Assembly: GCA_001483205.1 (NCBI GenBank)
Contig: JPPB01000036.1
Coordinates: 1 to 5,527, forward strand
Direction of reading: 5' to 3'
Length of the DNA stretch: 5,527 nt
DNA from: an alpha proteobacterium 3107
Lineage (GTDB): Bacteria > Pseudomonadota > Alphaproteobacteria > Rhodobacterales > Rhodobacteraceae
Shown here: in pieces, positions 1 to 4,868 of the stretch
Position numbering within the stretch: the stretch's first letter is position 1
Layout: every line of letters starts with the position of its first letter
Translations under genes and position numbers: made by a program
The notes under the pieces: model-generated
Database searches by the model: none
What the model saw: only the letters and a program-made list of their open reading frames with translations
Told to the model about the DNA's origin: nothing

Positions 1-2
1 TC

Positions 3-1241
3 GCCATCGGGTTCGACAGCGGCGGGCGCTATCTGGCACTGTCAGGATCGGCGGCGCTTGACCTGACGCGCGCGCCACTGCTGGAGCCACGCCCCCCGCG
101 CCCGTTATCGGCAGAAGACCGGCGGGCGGCGACCATCGCCTGGGCCTATATCCGGGCCAACACGCAGGAAGAAACCGGGCTGGTGGATTCGGTGGCGGGG
201 TATCCCTCGACCACCATCTGGGATCAGGGGTCTTATCTGCTGGCGCTGGTCGCGGCGCGGGAATTGCAGATCATCCCGGAAACAGAGTTCGACACCCGCA
301 CGACCAGGCTGCTGACCACGCTCAAGGCATTGCCGCTCTATGAAGACCGCCTGCCGAACAAGGTCTATGATACCAGAACCCTGAACATGGCGGATTACGA
401 CAACACGGTGTCCCGGCACGGCATCGGCTGGTCGGCACTTGACATCGCACGGATGCTGGCCGCGCTGCGGGTGCTGGAGCGGCACCGGCCGGATCACGGC
501 AACCGCATCCGTGCGCTTCTGGCGACATGGGATCTCAACGCGATGACCGGGGGCGGCGACCTGATCGGCGCGACCAGAGAACCGCAGGGCACCGTCTATC
601 ATCAGGAAGGCCGGATCGGGTATGAGCAATACGGCGCGCGGGCGGCGGCGCTGTGGGGGCTGGATGTGGCCCGTGCAATCTCGGCGCGCGAGGCGCTCGA
701 TTGGGTATCGGTCGAAGGGGTTGAAACACCGGTTGATCTGCGCCGGTCCGAGATGTTCCGGGCGATCACGCCGACGCTCAGCGAACCCTATATGCTTCAG
801 GGGCTTGAACTGGGCCTTGATGCAGAGGGGCGGGCACTGGCGGCGCGGGTCTATGCGGCGCAGGAGGCGCGCTATGAGGCCACCGGGCAACAGACGATGG
901 TGTCAGAGGATCACATCGACCGGGCACCGTATTTCCTCTATTCGTCGGTGTTCAGCAACGGGCAGCCCTGGGCCGTGGTTACCAAGGACGGCGATTTCTT
1001 CCCCGATCTGCGGACCGTCAGCACCAAGGCGGTGTTTGCGTGGGATGCGCTGTATGACACCGGGTATACGGATCGTCTGCGCGCGGGGCTGAGTGCTCTG
1101 GCCGATCCGGGGCGGGGCTGGCCCGCAGGGGCCTATGAGCGGGACGGTTCGGTGAATGATGTCTATGCGCTGAACACCAATGCGGTGATTCTGGAGGCGG
1201 TTCATTATATGGCGCACGGCCCGCTCTGGCAGATGCAATGA
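3..1241 (+). CDS. DUF3131 domain-containing protein, 5' partial
   Basis: The reading frame is open from the left edge (first full codon at 3) to TGA at 1239-1241, giving 412 visible residues; the true start lies outside the window, and the GTG at 183 is internal because conserved sequence precedes it. The protein matches DUF3131 throughout: AWAYIRANT near residues 46-54, a YPSTTIWDQGSYLLAL block around 67-82, NKVYDTR at 119-125, YEQYGA from 207, SEDHIDRAPYF around 301-311 and NTNAVILEA near the C-terminus. The domain seems complete at its C-terminal end. I know DUF3131 as an uncharacterised family of mostly helical bacterial proteins that may resemble (alpha/alpha)6 glycosidase folds. The many conserved Trp, Tyr, Asp and Glu residues fit carbohydrate binding, but that function is inference. 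No signal peptide can be judged. The gene converges on the M48 peptidase gene, with 15 bp between the stop codons and no clear terminator. Confidence 0.85.
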   Translation, partial: AIGFDSGGRYLALSGSAALDLTRAPLLEPRPPRPLSAEDRRAATIAWAYIRANTQEETGLVDSVAGYPSTTIWDQGSYLLALVAARELQIIPETEFDTRTTRLLTTLKALPLYEDRLPNKVYDTRTLNMADYDNTVSRHGIGWSALDIARMLAALRVLERHRPDHGNRIRALLATWDLNAMTGGGDLIGATREPQGTVYHQEGRIGYEQYGARAAALWGLDVARAISAREALDWVSVEGVETPVDLRRSEMFRAITPTLSEPYMLQGLELGLDAEGRALAARVYAAQEARYEATGQQTMVSEDHIDRAPYFLYSSVFSNGQPWAVVTKDGDFFPDLRTVSTKAVFAWDALYDTGYTDRLRAGLSALADPGRGWPAGAYERDGSVNDVYALNTNAVILEAVHYMAHGPLWQMQ

Positions 1242-1256
1242 GCGGGGCGGGGGGCC

Positions 1257-1952
1257 TCACCCCTGGTCCGCCTCTGCCCAACGGGCCTCAAGCGCCTCAA
1301 TCGCCCTGATCCGGCGATGGGTTTTCGGGTGGCTCATCAGCCAGGCGGGCATCGCCTCTGCCCCTGAACCGGACAGGCTGTCGAGCTTCTGCAACAGGCT
1401 CTTTTGCGGGGCCGCACCAATCCCGGCCTTGACCAACAGGGCCGTGGCATAGGCATCGGCCTCGTATTCATCGCGCCGCGACAGCCGCGCCGCCAGCAGC
1501 GTGATCACCCCGTTGGCGATATAAACGCCGATTCCCGGCAGAAACCGGCCCAGCACCATGGCCAGCGCCGTGCGCAGGGCGTTCTGGCCGGAAAAGTCGA
1601 TCATCCGCCGACGGGAATGGCCCAGCGCCACATGGCCGAGTTCATGGGCGATCACCCCTGCCAGCTCATCGGCGGTGACCTCTCCGGTGCGGTATTTGTC
1701 ATGGAAACCACGGGTGATGAAGATGCGCCCGTCGGGGGCGGCCAGCCCGTTTACCGGCGCGATTTCATAGATGTGAACCCGGATTCGGGGCAGGTCAAGC
1801 GCGCCCGCCATCCGGTCGCAGAGGGTTTTGAGGGCCGGGTCGGCCAATTCCGATGAACGCGCATCCAGTGTGCGCACGGTCCGCCAGGCGGAAAAGCGGT
1901 AAAGGGCGAAGGCGTAGAGAACCGCAAGCAGGATCGGCGTGAGCTTGAGCAT
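1257..1952 (-). CDS. M48 family zinc metallopeptidase, membrane-anchored
   Basis: A 231-residue protein with the M48 (HtpX/Ste24-like) layout. A hydrophobic segment at residues 4-19 should anchor it in the inner membrane. The zinc-binding HELGH is at 103-107 (AGVIAHELGHVALGH), and the third ligand is probably E162 in SRRDEYEAD (158-166), which fits the family pattern SRxxExxAD. A second hydrophobic stretch lies at about 127-155 between the two motifs, and the C-terminal SHPKTHRRIRAIE (207-219) is also typical. Expected role: ATP-independent proteolysis of membrane or periplasmic proteins. It is shorter than HtpX (about 280-290 aa, four membrane segments). I chose ATG at 1950-1952 because the anchor follows at once; the open frame continues to 2126, but those 58 residues are Pro/Ala/Arg-rich and unlike M48. 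No good Shine-Dalgarno precedes this ATG, so the start is less sure than the family call. Confidence 0.88.
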   Translation of the reverse strand: MLKLTPILLAVLYAFALYRFSAWRTVRTLDARSSELADPALKTLCDRMAGALDLPRIRVHIYEIAPVNGLAAPDGRIFITRGFHDKYRTGEVTADELAGVIAHELGHVALGHSRRRMIDFSGQNALRTALAMVLGRFLPGIGVYIANGVITLLAARLSRRDEYEADAYATALLVKAGIGAAPQKSLLQKLDSLSGSGAEAMPAWLMSHPKTHRRIRAIEALEARWAEADQG

Positions 1953-2188
1953 ACCGGCAATATGGGGCGGGGCGGGGCAAAGGCCAAGCCCGGCGGCGTG
2001 ATTTGCCGGGAAAGATGCACGAACAGCCTGAAAGTCCGCGTCCGGCCTGTAAAGGGGGGGCGCGCGTCGCCCACCCCATTGAGGGGCGGGGGCGGTGCTG
2101 CCCGGCACAAGTGCCGGGCGGGACATTTGGTGGGTTATACAGCCTTATTCAGAGCTCTTTCACAAGGCCGACGACCGCCAGCCCCGCC
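1953..2188. other. Intergenic region between tsf and the M48 gene
   Basis: No credible gene is seen in this 236-bp gap. It contains a 6-bp inverted repeat CCCGGC/GCCGGG (1989-1994 and 2005-2010), three consecutive GGGGC units next to the M48 start (about 1964-1978), a hairpin CCC-A-CCCC / GGGG-C-GGG (2070-2077 and 2083-2090), and repeat copy 1 (2097-2163, listed separately). Downstream of the tsf stop I see no hairpin followed by a T-run on the - strand, so the end of the tsf transcript is not obvious. Readthrough into the M48 gene is possible. Confidence 0.55.
2097..2163 (+). repeat. Structured dispersed repeat, copy 1
   Basis: Begins GCTGCCCGG and contains a perfect 9-bp inverted repeat GCCCGGCAC-AA-GTGCCGGGC (2100-2119), then GGG, an ATTTGG block, a TATAC block (2136-2140) and CAGAGCTCTT (2150-2159). 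It aligns without gaps to the reverse strand of 4527-4465: by my count 47 of 63 positions agree, and two stem pairs differ in a compensatory way (C-G to T-A, A-T to G-C). The tail is enclosed by GCCTT/AAGGC (2142-2146 and 2164-2168) around the palindrome AGAGCTCT. It lies just past the 3' end of tsf. It could be a REP-like element or an RNA structure at the operon end; it lacks the T-run of an intrinsic terminator. Confidence 0.65.
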
Positions 2189-3064
2189 TCACCCCCCGGC
2201 GGCCTTCGCGACTTCAGCGGCGAAATCCTCTGCCTCGCGCTCAATCCCCTCCCCCAGTTGCAGACGCACAAAACCGGTGATTGTCACCCCGGCGGCGGCG
2301 GCGGCTTCGGCCACGCTCTGGTCGGGATTGACCACGAAAGCCTGTCCCAACAGCGTGACCTCGGACAGGAATTTCTTCATCCGCCCCTCGATCATCTTTT
2401 CAATGACCTGCTCGGGCTTGCCCGATTCCCGCGCCTGTTCGCTCAGAACATTTCTCTCGCGCGCAACCACGGCGGGGTCGAGATCATCGGCCGACAGCGA
2501 TTGCGGGTTGGCGGCGGCAACATGCATGGCAATCTGCCTGCCGATACCGTTATCCGCGCCCTCAAGCCCGACAAGCACGGCAATTTTGCCCATGCCGTCC
2601 GCCACCGGGTTGTGGATGTAGGACACGACCACATCCCCCCTGACAGAGGCCATCCGGCGCAGGGCCATGTTCTCGCCGATGGTGGCAATTTTGTCGGTGA
2701 GGGTGTCGGCGACGCTCTTGCCCCCCAGATCGGCGGCTTTCAGGCTTTCGACATCCTCTGCGTGGAGCGCGACCCCGGCAATATTCGCCACCATCGCCTG
2801 AAACTCGGCGTTCTTGCCGACGAAATCGGTTTCGGAATTGACCTCTATCGCCACGCCGCGCCCGGCGCTGACCGCAACCGCGACCAGCCCTTCGGCGGCG
2901 GTGCGCCCGGCCTTTTTGGCGGCTTTGGCCAGCCCCTTGGTGCGCAGCCAGTCAACGGCGGCCTCCATGTCGCCGCCGGTTTCGGTCAGGGCTTTTTTCG
3001 CGTCCATCATCCCCGCGCCCGTCGAGTCGCGAAGCTGTTTCACCAGTGCAGCGGTGATTGCCAT
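2189..3064 (-). CDS. tsf: Elongation factor Ts
   Basis: EF-Ts is the cytoplasmic nucleotide-exchange factor that releases GDP from EF-Tu so that it can bind GTP and aminoacyl-tRNA again. The 291-residue protein is full length for the family. The N-terminal UBA-like domain (about 1-50) carries [13 protein letters not shown] (14-26). The EF-Tu-contacting TDFV signature is at 79-82, followed by the core ([19 protein letters not shown] at 151-169, HVAAANP at 181-187), a probable helical coiled-coil stretch around 190-230 and [14 protein letters not shown] at 238-251. Two ATG codons are adjacent (3067 and 3064). I prefer the second because AGGAG upstream is then about 6 nt away instead of 3, and because the family starts MAIT. 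It is the second gene of the rpsB-tsf operon, 66 bp after the rpsB stop, and nothing in it looks degraded. Confidence 0.97.
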   Translation of the reverse strand: MAITAALVKQLRDSTGAGMMDAKKALTETGGDMEAAVDWLRTKGLAKAAKKAGRTAAEGLVAVAVSAGRGVAIEVNSETDFVGKNAEFQAMVANIAGVALHAEDVESLKAADLGGKSVADTLTDKIATIGENMALRRMASVRGDVVVSYIHNPVADGMGKIAVLVGLEGADNGIGRQIAMHVAAANPQSLSADDLDPAVVARERNVLSEQARESGKPEQVIEKMIEGRMKKFLSEVTLLGQAFVVNPDQSVAEAAAAAGVTITGFVRLQLGEGIEREAEDFAAEVAKAAGG

Positions 3065-3067
3065 CAT

Positions 3068-3130
3068 GGTCTCCTGCTATCCGTGTTTCGGGGCCGGTTC
3101 GCCCTGTGCCCCTGCGTGTTTCGGCCCGCA
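3068..3130 (-). promoter_or_regulatory. rpsB-tsf spacer with tsf RBS, hairpin and direct repeat
   Basis: The spacer carries the tsf ribosome-binding site AGGAG on the - strand, just before the paired ATGs. The 10-mer CGTGTTTCGG (+ strand) occurs twice, at 3082-3091 and 3115-3124. Between the two copies, GGGGC (3090-3094) can pair with GCCCC (3108-3112). There is no T-run, so it does not look like an intrinsic terminator. The hairpin could affect relative tsf output or mark an RNA processing site, but this is inference. Confidence 0.45.
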
Positions 3131-4270
3131 TCAGGCGTTGGCGGCGGCCTTTTTCTTTTTCGCCGGTGTTTTGGCGGCGGCTTTTTTCGCCGGTGCTTTG
3201 GCCTTGGCGGTGTCTTCTGCCGGGGTTTCGGCCTCGGCGACCTCTTCCGCCGGAGTTTCGGCCTTGGAGGTGTCTTCCGCAGGCGCTTCTGCTTCGGCAG
3301 CCTGTTCCGCCGGAGTTTCGGCCTTGGCAGCTTTTTTCGCCGGGGCTTTGGCCTTGGCAGCCTTTTTCGCCGGGGCTTTGGCCTTGGCAGCCTTTTTCGC
3401 CGGAGCTTTGGCCTTGGCGGTCTTTTTCGCCGGAGTTTCGACCTTGGCGGTGTCTTCCGCAGGGGCTTCGGCTTCGGCGGCCTCTTCCGCAGGGGCCTCT
3501 TCCTCAACCTCTTCCGCCCCGGCGACCACATCCTCGACCGGCGTGTCCTCCATCGCGCCCAGATCAACCCCGGCGGCCCCAAGCTGCGCACTCATGCCAT
3601 CAAGCGCGGCGCGCGCGGCCAGATCACAATACAGGCTGATGGCGCGCACGGCGTCATCATTGCCCGGAATGATGTAATCCACCCCATGGGGCGAGCAGTT
3701 GGTATCGACAACCGCCACCACCGGAATGCCCAGTTTTCCGGCCTCGGCAATCGCCAGATCCTCTTTGTTCACGTCGATCACGAACAACAGGTCAGGCAGG
3801 CCGCCCATTTCGCGGATACCGCCCAGAGAGGCCTGTAGCTTGGCCTGTTCGCGCTCCATCCCTAAGCGTTCTTTCTTGGTCAGGCCCTCGGCCCCTTCCG
3901 CCAGTTGATCATCCAGCGCCTTCAGACGGTTGATAGAGTTGGAAACGGTCTTCCAGTTGGTCAGCGCGCCGCCCAGCCAGCGGTGGTTCATATAGTATTG
4001 CGCGCTTTTCTCGGCGGCCTCGGCGATCGGGCCGGACGCCTGGCGCTTGGTGCCGACGAACAGCACCCGCCCGCTCCTGGCAACGGTTTCGCGAATGACG
4101 TGCAGCGCGGTGTCCAGCAGCGGGACGGTCTGGGTCAGGTCGATGATGTGAATACCGTTGCGGCTGCCGTAGATGTAGTCCTGCATCCGCGGGTTCCAGC
4201 GCTGAGTCTGGTGGCCGAAGTGAACGCCAGCTTCCAGAAGCTGACGCATGGTAAATTCAGGCAGCGCCAT
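3131..4270 (-). CDS. rpsB: 30S ribosomal protein S2 with long repetitive C-terminal extension
   Basis: S2 sits on the back of the 30S subunit between head and body, near where S1 docks. Residues 1 to about 235 are a normal S2: [20 protein letters not shown] (8-27), [16 protein letters not shown] (33-48), FVGTKRQA (71-78), the [16 protein letters not shown] block (94-109), and [14 protein letters not shown]...[11 protein letters not shown] (158-191) through [11 protein letters not shown] (201-211). ATG at 4268-4270 is the start, with AAAGGA about 7 nt upstream; the frame runs on to 4519 but that part is leader. The protein is 379 residues, whereas S2 is usually about 240-260. The extra C-terminus is acidic (residues 246-258), then twelve decapeptide-like units (259-379) of alternating charge. 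Extended S2 tails occur in other alphaproteobacteria, but this regular repeat is striking. It is the first gene of the operon with tsf. Confidence 0.96.
   Translation of the reverse strand: MALPEFTMRQLLEAGVHFGHQTQRWNPRMQDYIYGSRNGIHIIDLTQTVPLLDTALHVIRETVARSGRVLFVGTKRQASGPIAEAAEKSAQYYMNHRWLGGALTNWKTVSNSINRLKALDDQLAEGAEGLTKKERLGMEREQAKLQASLGGIREMGGLPDLLFVIDVNKEDLAIAEAGKLGIPVVAVVDTNCSPHGVDYIIPGNDDAVRAISLYCDLAARAALDGMSAQLGAAGVDLGAMEDTPVEDVVAGAEEVEEEAPAEEAAEAEAPAEDTAKVETPAKKTAKAKAPAKKAAKAKAPAKKAAKAKAPAKKAAKAETPAEQAAEAEAPAEDTSKAETPAEEVAEAETPAEDTAKAKAPAKKAAAKTPAKKKKAAANA
3134..3496 (-). repeat. Decapeptide (30-bp) tandem repeat encoding the RpsB tail
   Basis: RpsB residues 259-379 divide into ten exact 10-residue units (259-358), a 9-residue unit and a final 12-residue unit. 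The pattern is [A/T]-P-A-[E/K]-[E/D/K/Q]-[A/T/V]-[A/S]-[E/K]-[A/V]-[E/K]. Estimated net charges in order are -4, -2, +4, +4, +4, +2, -3, -2, -4, 0, +3, +4. The DNA period is 30 bp and in frame. Units 3321-3350, 3351-3380 and 3381-3410 are nearly identical, each differing from the next at one base, which suggests recent slippage or unequal exchange. The basic [10 protein letters not shown] units resemble histone H1 and HU-type tails. Confidence 0.93.
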
Positions 4271-4398
4271 GTCGTTGTCCTTTCCGGTTTGCGCCTCGGC
4301 AGGGCTATGAGGGCGGATGCCCAACCGGGGGACCGTGCGGGATGTCTGCCCGTCCGGCCCAGGCCCTGCCTGTGAAGTGCGCGCGCCATAGCCCATCT

Positions 4399-4445
4399 GT
4401 CGGGGCATTGCAACCCCCCGTGCGCCGGGCGGGGGCGTTCCCGAC
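4399..4445 (-). promoter_or_regulatory. Candidate structured rpsB leader (nested hairpin)
   Basis: On the rpsB strand, GTCGGG (4445-4440) can pair with CCCGAC (4404-4399), and inside it CCCCCG (4435-4430) can pair with CGGGGG (4420-4415) around a 9-nt loop. The arms are separated by an asymmetric internal loop. The element lies about 130 nt upstream of the rpsB start. rpsB leaders are known to be autoregulated by S2 in Escherichia coli, so a similar role is plausible, but I do not recognise a named leader motif here. Confidence 0.4.
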
Positions 4446-4460
4446 CTGCTGGCAAGAGCT

Positions 4461-4554
4461 TTGTAAGACCTCTGCGTGATGGCGTATCGCCCCCCAAATA
4501 CCCCGCCCGGTGCTTGCACCGGGCAGCGCCTGCCTGCCCCCCGGCAGGCGCTTT
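4461..4554 (-). repeat. Structured dispersed repeat, copy 2, in the rpsB leader
   Basis: Read on the - strand it starts AAAGCGCC and forms two abutting perfect hairpins: a 10-bp stem AGCGCCTGCC/GGCAGGCGCT (arms 4525-4534 and 4543-4552) and a 9-bp stem GCCCGGTGC/GCACCGGGC (4505-4524). Then follow GGGG, TATTTGG, GATAC and GCAGAGGTCTT (4475-4465). The second hairpin onward aligns to copy 1 without gaps, and the first part shares exact blocks with copy 3. If the rpsB promoter is where proposed, the whole element is transcribed in the 5' leader. On the + strand the 10-bp hairpin is followed only by TTTG, a poor terminator. Confidence 0.65.
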
Positions 4555-4583
4555 GAACGCTTCAACCAGTTAAAACATATGAT
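4553..4583 (+). promoter_or_regulatory. Candidate divergent + strand promoter
   Basis: TATGAT (4578-4583) matches five of six -10 bases. TTGAAC (4553-4558), inside the inverted repeat TTGAA-CGC-TTCAA, is a partial -35 with a long 19-bp spacer. It overlaps the rpsB promoter candidate, so the AT-rich core could fire in both directions and produce a + strand transcript through repeat copies 3 and 4 towards the DUF502 gene. Weak evidence. Confidence 0.25.
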
Positions 4584-4612
4584 TTTATGGCAAGACCATC
4601 GCTAATGTGGAA
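4582..4612 (-). promoter_or_regulatory. Candidate rpsB-tsf promoter
   Basis: On the - strand TAAAAT (4587-4582) matches five of six bases of the sigma-70 -10 consensus, with TCCACA (4611-4606) 18 bp upstream as a four-of-six -35. It lies in the most AT-rich stretch of the window and would give a leader of roughly 300 nt before rpsB. TTGCCA (4593-4588) is an alternative -35, but its matching -10 is poor. Prediction by eye only. Confidence 0.35.
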
Positions 4613-4620
4613 TGTAGTGA

Positions 4621-4684
4621 AAAGCGCCCGCCCAGGCAGGCGGCTGCCCGGCTTGGCAAATATGCAGAGGTCTTCTTTGTATAA
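4621..4684 (+). repeat. Structured dispersed repeat, copy 3
   Basis: Shares with copy 2 (opposite strand) the exact blocks AAAGCGCC (4621-4628), CAGGCAGGCG (4633-4642) and CTGCCCGG (4644-4651) in the same order, then GCAGAGGTCTT (4664-4674). It lacks about 31 bp present in copy 2 between the last two blocks. Its tail, 4661-4683, can fold as RNA into a 9-bp stem (TATGCAGAG with CTTTGTATA, two G-U pairs) with loop GTCTT. With copy 2 it makes an inverted pair across the AT-rich core. Confidence 0.55.
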
Positions 4685-4710
4685 CAGCGCATCGGCTGCC
4701 AACCCGTCCC

Positions 4711-4747
4711 GCCCGGCTGAGCGAATATGCAGCAGTCTTTTTCATAT
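4711..4747 (+). repeat. Structured dispersed repeat, copy 4 (direct repeat of copy 3)
   Basis: Matches 4646-4682 at a constant offset of 65 bp, with 29 of 37 positions identical by my count. Shared blocks are GCCCGGCT, AATATGCAG and GTCTT, and both copies end with TAT. The tail retains a pairing ATATG (4725-4729) / CATAT (4743-4747), although the loop sequence has changed. It lies upstream of the DUF502 gene. Confidence 0.55.
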
Positions 4748-4781
4748 CGTCAGGCAATATCGCCCGCGCCCTCACAATCCG

Positions 4782-4787
4782 TTGACA
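4782..4787 (+). promoter_or_regulatory. TTGACA box upstream of DUF502 gene
   Basis: A perfect sigma-70 -35 hexamer TTGACA lies 81 bp before the DUF502 start. At 16-18 bp spacing the -10 candidates (around 4804-4811) are poor, so it may be a weak or activator-dependent promoter, or chance. Confidence 0.25.
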
Positions 4788-4868
4788 AAACAGGCGCGGC
4801 GGGGATTCCCGTATTGCCCGCGCGCCCGCGCTGAAATACTGTCTCTTGCAGCACAACACGGCACGGCG

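Larger units (their letters stand above)
4271..4868. other. Divergent rpsB / DUF502 intergenic region
   Basis: I find no protein gene here; the open frames have repeat-derived or low-complexity sequence and no ribosome-binding site of note. From the rpsB side the region holds the rpsB ribosome-binding site, a featureless leader part (about 4285-4398), a nested hairpin (4399-4445), repeat copy 2 (4461-4554), an AT-rich core (about 4555-4619), and repeat copies 3 and 4 (4621-4684, 4711-4747). A TTGACA box lies at 4782-4787 before the DUF502 start at 4869. The core contains an inverted repeat TTGAA-CGC-TTCAA (4553-4565) and a near-palindrome around CATATG (4571-4587). Confidence 0.6.

Noticed and set aside
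105..890. 261-codon open frame on the - strand
   Set aside because: Antisense to the well-conserved DUF3131 coding frame; Arg/Pro-rich composition typical of a GC-rich shadow frame.
1964..1979. GGGGC x3 run as a G-quadruplex
   Set aside because: Only three long G-runs are adjacent; the fourth is just GG, so a stable quadruplex is not supported.
1953..2126. 58-residue N-terminal extension of the M48 peptidase
   Set aside because: Low-complexity, unlike M48 proteins, and it covers part of repeat copy 1; the internal ATG places the membrane anchor at the very N-terminus, as expected.
2095..2280. Short + strand ORF starting in repeat copy 1, with peptide similarity to one starting in copy 2
   Set aside because: The peptide likeness is explained by DNA similarity of the repeats; other frames show it too, and there is no ribosome-binding site or codon evidence of coding.
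3197..3496. Regular 30-bp repeats considered as a CRISPR array
   Set aside because: The units are directly tandem with no spacers, degenerate, and in frame with RpsB.
2003..3838. 611-codon open frame on the + strand with Gly/Phe-rich repeats
   Set aside because: It lies antisense to tsf and the rpsB tail; its repeats are the reverse complement of the 30-bp rpsB units, and high GC keeps stops rare. The - strand frames encode clear EF-Ts and S2.
4271..4519. 83-residue N-terminal extension of RpsB from a GTG
   Set aside because: S2 proteins begin at the MALPEF-like position, which has its own Shine-Dalgarno; the extension lies over hairpins of the leader.
4505..4552. Tandem hairpins as a + strand intrinsic terminator
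   Set aside because: No + strand gene ends nearby and only TTT follows the stem; the hairpins are better explained as part of repeat copy 2.
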